This document shows positions 13,566-14,716 of a stretch of DNA of 14,716 nucleotides, one piece after another. Position 1 is the first letter of the stretch; each line of letters begins with the position of its first letter. Both the position numbers and the translations under genes were made by a program. The notes beneath the pieces were generated by a model, which ran no database searches, was not told where the DNA came from, and was given only the letters and a program-made list of their open reading frames with translations. Origin of the DNA: HRBIN29 sp034431815 (lineage in GTDB: Bacteria > Chloroflexota > Dehalococcoidia > Tepidiformales > Tepidiformaceae); contig DAOUCS010000156.1 of NCBI GenBank assembly GCA_034431815.1, positions 1 through 14,716 of the forward strand, read 5' to 3'.

Positions 13566-14606
13566 ATGAGCACGACGTCGGCAAAGCCTGGTGTCATCAT
13601 CGGAGAGGAGCTGCCCGTTCTTACCCGGAAAGATTTCGTCTCCGACCAAGAGGTGCGCTGGTGTCCTGGCTGCGGGGATTACGCCATCCTCGCCCAGATG
13701 CAGAAGATGCTCCCCGAGCTCCGCATCCCGCGGGAGAACATCGTCTTCATCAGCGGCATCGGCTGCTCCAGCCGGTTCCCCTACTACGTCGAAACGTTCG
13801 GCTTTCACACGATCCACGGGCGGGCACCGGCCATCGCGACGGGTGTGAAAACGGCGCGTCCGGAACTTACGGTCTTTGTCATCACGGGCGACGGCGACGG
13901 GCTCAGCATCGGCGGCAACCATCTCCTCCATGTGATGCGGCGTAACGTCGACGTCACGATCGTGCTCTTCAACAACCGCATCTACGGTCTCACGAAGGGC
14001 CAGTACTCGCCGACGTCCGAATTCGGAAAGATCACGAAATCTTCCCCGTTCGGCACCACGGAGCGTCCGCTCAACCCTATCAAGATCGCCCTCGCGGCAG
14101 GGGCGACGTTCGTTGCCCGGTCAGTAGATCGCGACACGAAGCACTTGGAGGAGATGCTCTACCTGGCGGCGACGCATAAGGGTGTCTCCTTCGTGGAAGT
14201 GTTCCAGAACTGCAACATCTTCAATGACGGTGCGTTCGCCGCCTTCGCCGAGAAGGAGGTCCGCCAGGACCGGATGCTCTACCTCGAGCACGGCAAGCCG
14301 CTCCGCTTCGGCAAGGAGCGGCAGCACGGTATCCGCATGAATGGCTTCAAGCCGGAGATCGTCGAGAACGCGCAGAGCGACGACGGGCTTTGGGTCCACG
14401 ATGCCAAGGCGCCGTCCATCGCCGCGGCGATGGCCCTCGCTGAGATGGACTACCCGGAGTATCCGGTCCCGGTGGGCGTGTTCCGCGACGTGGACGCTCC
14501 GACCTATGACGAACTCGTTGCGAAGCAGATCGATGACGCTCGCGCCCGCGGAGAGCCCGACTTCGTCGCGGTGCTGCAGGGCCCGGAGACCTGGCAGGTG
14601 GAGTGA
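13566..14606 (+). CDS. korB: 2-oxoacid:ferredoxin oxidoreductase subunit beta, probably 2-oxoglutarate
   Basis: The 346-residue partner of KorA binds thiamine diphosphate and carries the iron-sulfur cluster of the two-subunit enzyme. Four cysteines fit a [4Fe-4S] site: C33 and C36 (WCPGCGDY), C67 (GIGCSSRFP) and C216 (QNCNIF). The thiamine diphosphate/Mg motif is GDGDGLSIGGNH (108-119) ending in NN (136-137) and IYGLTKGQYSPTS (139-151). Length is normal for KorB. No separate gamma subunit is needed because it is fused to KorA, and no ferredoxin-like delta subunit is seen in the window. The ATG at 13566 follows the korA stop by 3 bases. In this orientation the pair is a classic cytoplasmic KGOR module used either in an oxidative TCA cycle or, in the reverse direction, in reductive carbon fixation; the window cannot tell which. 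Confidence 0.95.
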   Translation: MSTTSAKPGVIIGEELPVLTRKDFVSDQEVRWCPGCGDYAILAQMQKMLPELRIPRENIVFISGIGCSSRFPYYVETFGFHTIHGRAPAIATGVKTARPELTVFVITGDGDGLSIGGNHLLHVMRRNVDVTIVLFNNRIYGLTKGQYSPTSEFGKITKSSPFGTTERPLNPIKIALAAGATFVARSVDRDTKHLEEMLYLAATHKGVSFVEVFQNCNIFNDGAFAAFAEKEVRQDRMLYLEHGKPLRFGKERQHGIRMNGFKPEIVENAQSDDGLWVHDAKAPSIAAAMALAEMDYPEYPVPVGVFRDVDAPTYDELVAKQIDDARARGEPDFVAVLQGPETWQVE

Positions 14607-14631
14607 CGGCACCGCAGCCACGCTCGGGCGG

Positions 14632-14640
14632 AAGGAGGTG
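14632..14640 (+). promoter_or_regulatory. Near-perfect ribosome binding site for the last gene
   Basis: AAGGAGGTG is complementary to the end of 16S rRNA. The core AGGAGG is followed by 4 bases before the ATG at 14643. It supports an otherwise very short visible coding piece and suggests strong translation. Confidence 0.7.
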
Positions 14641-14642
14641 CC

Positions 14643-14716
14643 ATGGCTAATACGGAGCCTGTGAAGGCTGGCAACTTGGTCGCGTGCCCGCTCTGCGGCG
14701 AGTGGAACATCGAGGG
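14643..14716 (+). CDS. Start of a small zinc-ribbon protein (cut off by window)
   Basis: The visible 24 codons read MANTEPVKAGNLVACPLCGE and then WNIE. C15 and C18 form one CxxC knuckle of a probable zinc ribbon; the second pair lies beyond the edge. It begins 36 bases after the korB stop with a very strong ribosome binding site and is probably in the same transcript. Function cannot be told from this fragment. Confidence 0.65.
   Translation, partial: MANTEPVKAGNLVACPLCGEWNIE

Noticed and set aside
11628..13931. A 767-codon open frame antisense to korA/korB
   Set aside because: korA and korB on the plus strand have complete motifs; the antisense frame has a composition typical of a high-GC shadow and no recognisable domain.
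1..14716. CRISPR array, tRNA/rRNA genes, transposase or phage genes
   Set aside because: No regularly spaced repeats, no tRNA-like cloverleaf sequence, and no integrase, transposase or phage protein is visible on either strand.

Overview
The window is gene-dense, GC-rich bacterial DNA (roughly two-thirds G+C), with many GTG starts and 4-base stop/start overlaps. No RNA gene, insertion sequence, CRISPR array or phage gene is visible. It looks like ordinary chromosomal housekeeping DNA with several lineage-specific hypotheticals. A deep-branching GC-rich bacterium, probably Chloroflexota, is my best guess. It rests on the flavour of the proteins (two-subunit 2-oxoacid:ferredoxin oxidoreductase next to a CBS protein, a cytidylate-kinase-like protein, zinc-ribbon membrane protein, tandem-HD protein) and cannot be proved from the sequence.

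Layout. (1) At 1-519 a minus-strand gene, cut by the left edge, encodes two membrane segments followed by two zinc ribbons. (2) Divergent from it, 636-5080 is a plus-strand run: a PcrA/UvrD-type helicase, an MscS-type channel and an unrecognised helical protein joined by GTGA overlaps, then a second unrecognised helical protein. A small putative lipoprotein follows at 5118-5564. (3) 5642-7470 holds ilvE, with a perfect TATAAT and a strong ribosome binding site, overlapped by a membrane protein with a bacterial PH-like domain. (4) Convergent to this, only 4 bases away, 7475-10014 on the minus strand reads (in transcription order) tandem HD/HD-GYP protein, cytidylate-kinase-like protein and a lipoprotein that overlaps the kinase gene. 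(5) Divergent again, 10208 to the right edge carries a crotonase-family protein, a CBS-pair protein, korA, korB and the start of a small zinc-ribbon protein.

How the genes relate. IlvE (branched-chain amino acid transamination) and KorAB (oxidative decarboxylation of 2-oxoglutarate or a related 2-oxoacid with ferredoxin) sit in central nitrogen and carbon metabolism. The CBS-pair gene 8 bases before korA is a candidate adenylate-sensing partner. The crotonase gene may be co-transcribed or merely adjacent. The helicase/channel run probably reflects compact packing more than shared function.

I do not see an obviously new multi-gene system. The points most worth following are the tandem HD protein, whose two domains look damaged in complementary ways; the crotonase with a non-classical active site; the overlapping kinase/lipoprotein pair with an uncertain start; two unrecognised helical proteins; and inverted repeats in the two divergent intergenic regions and at the kinase start.
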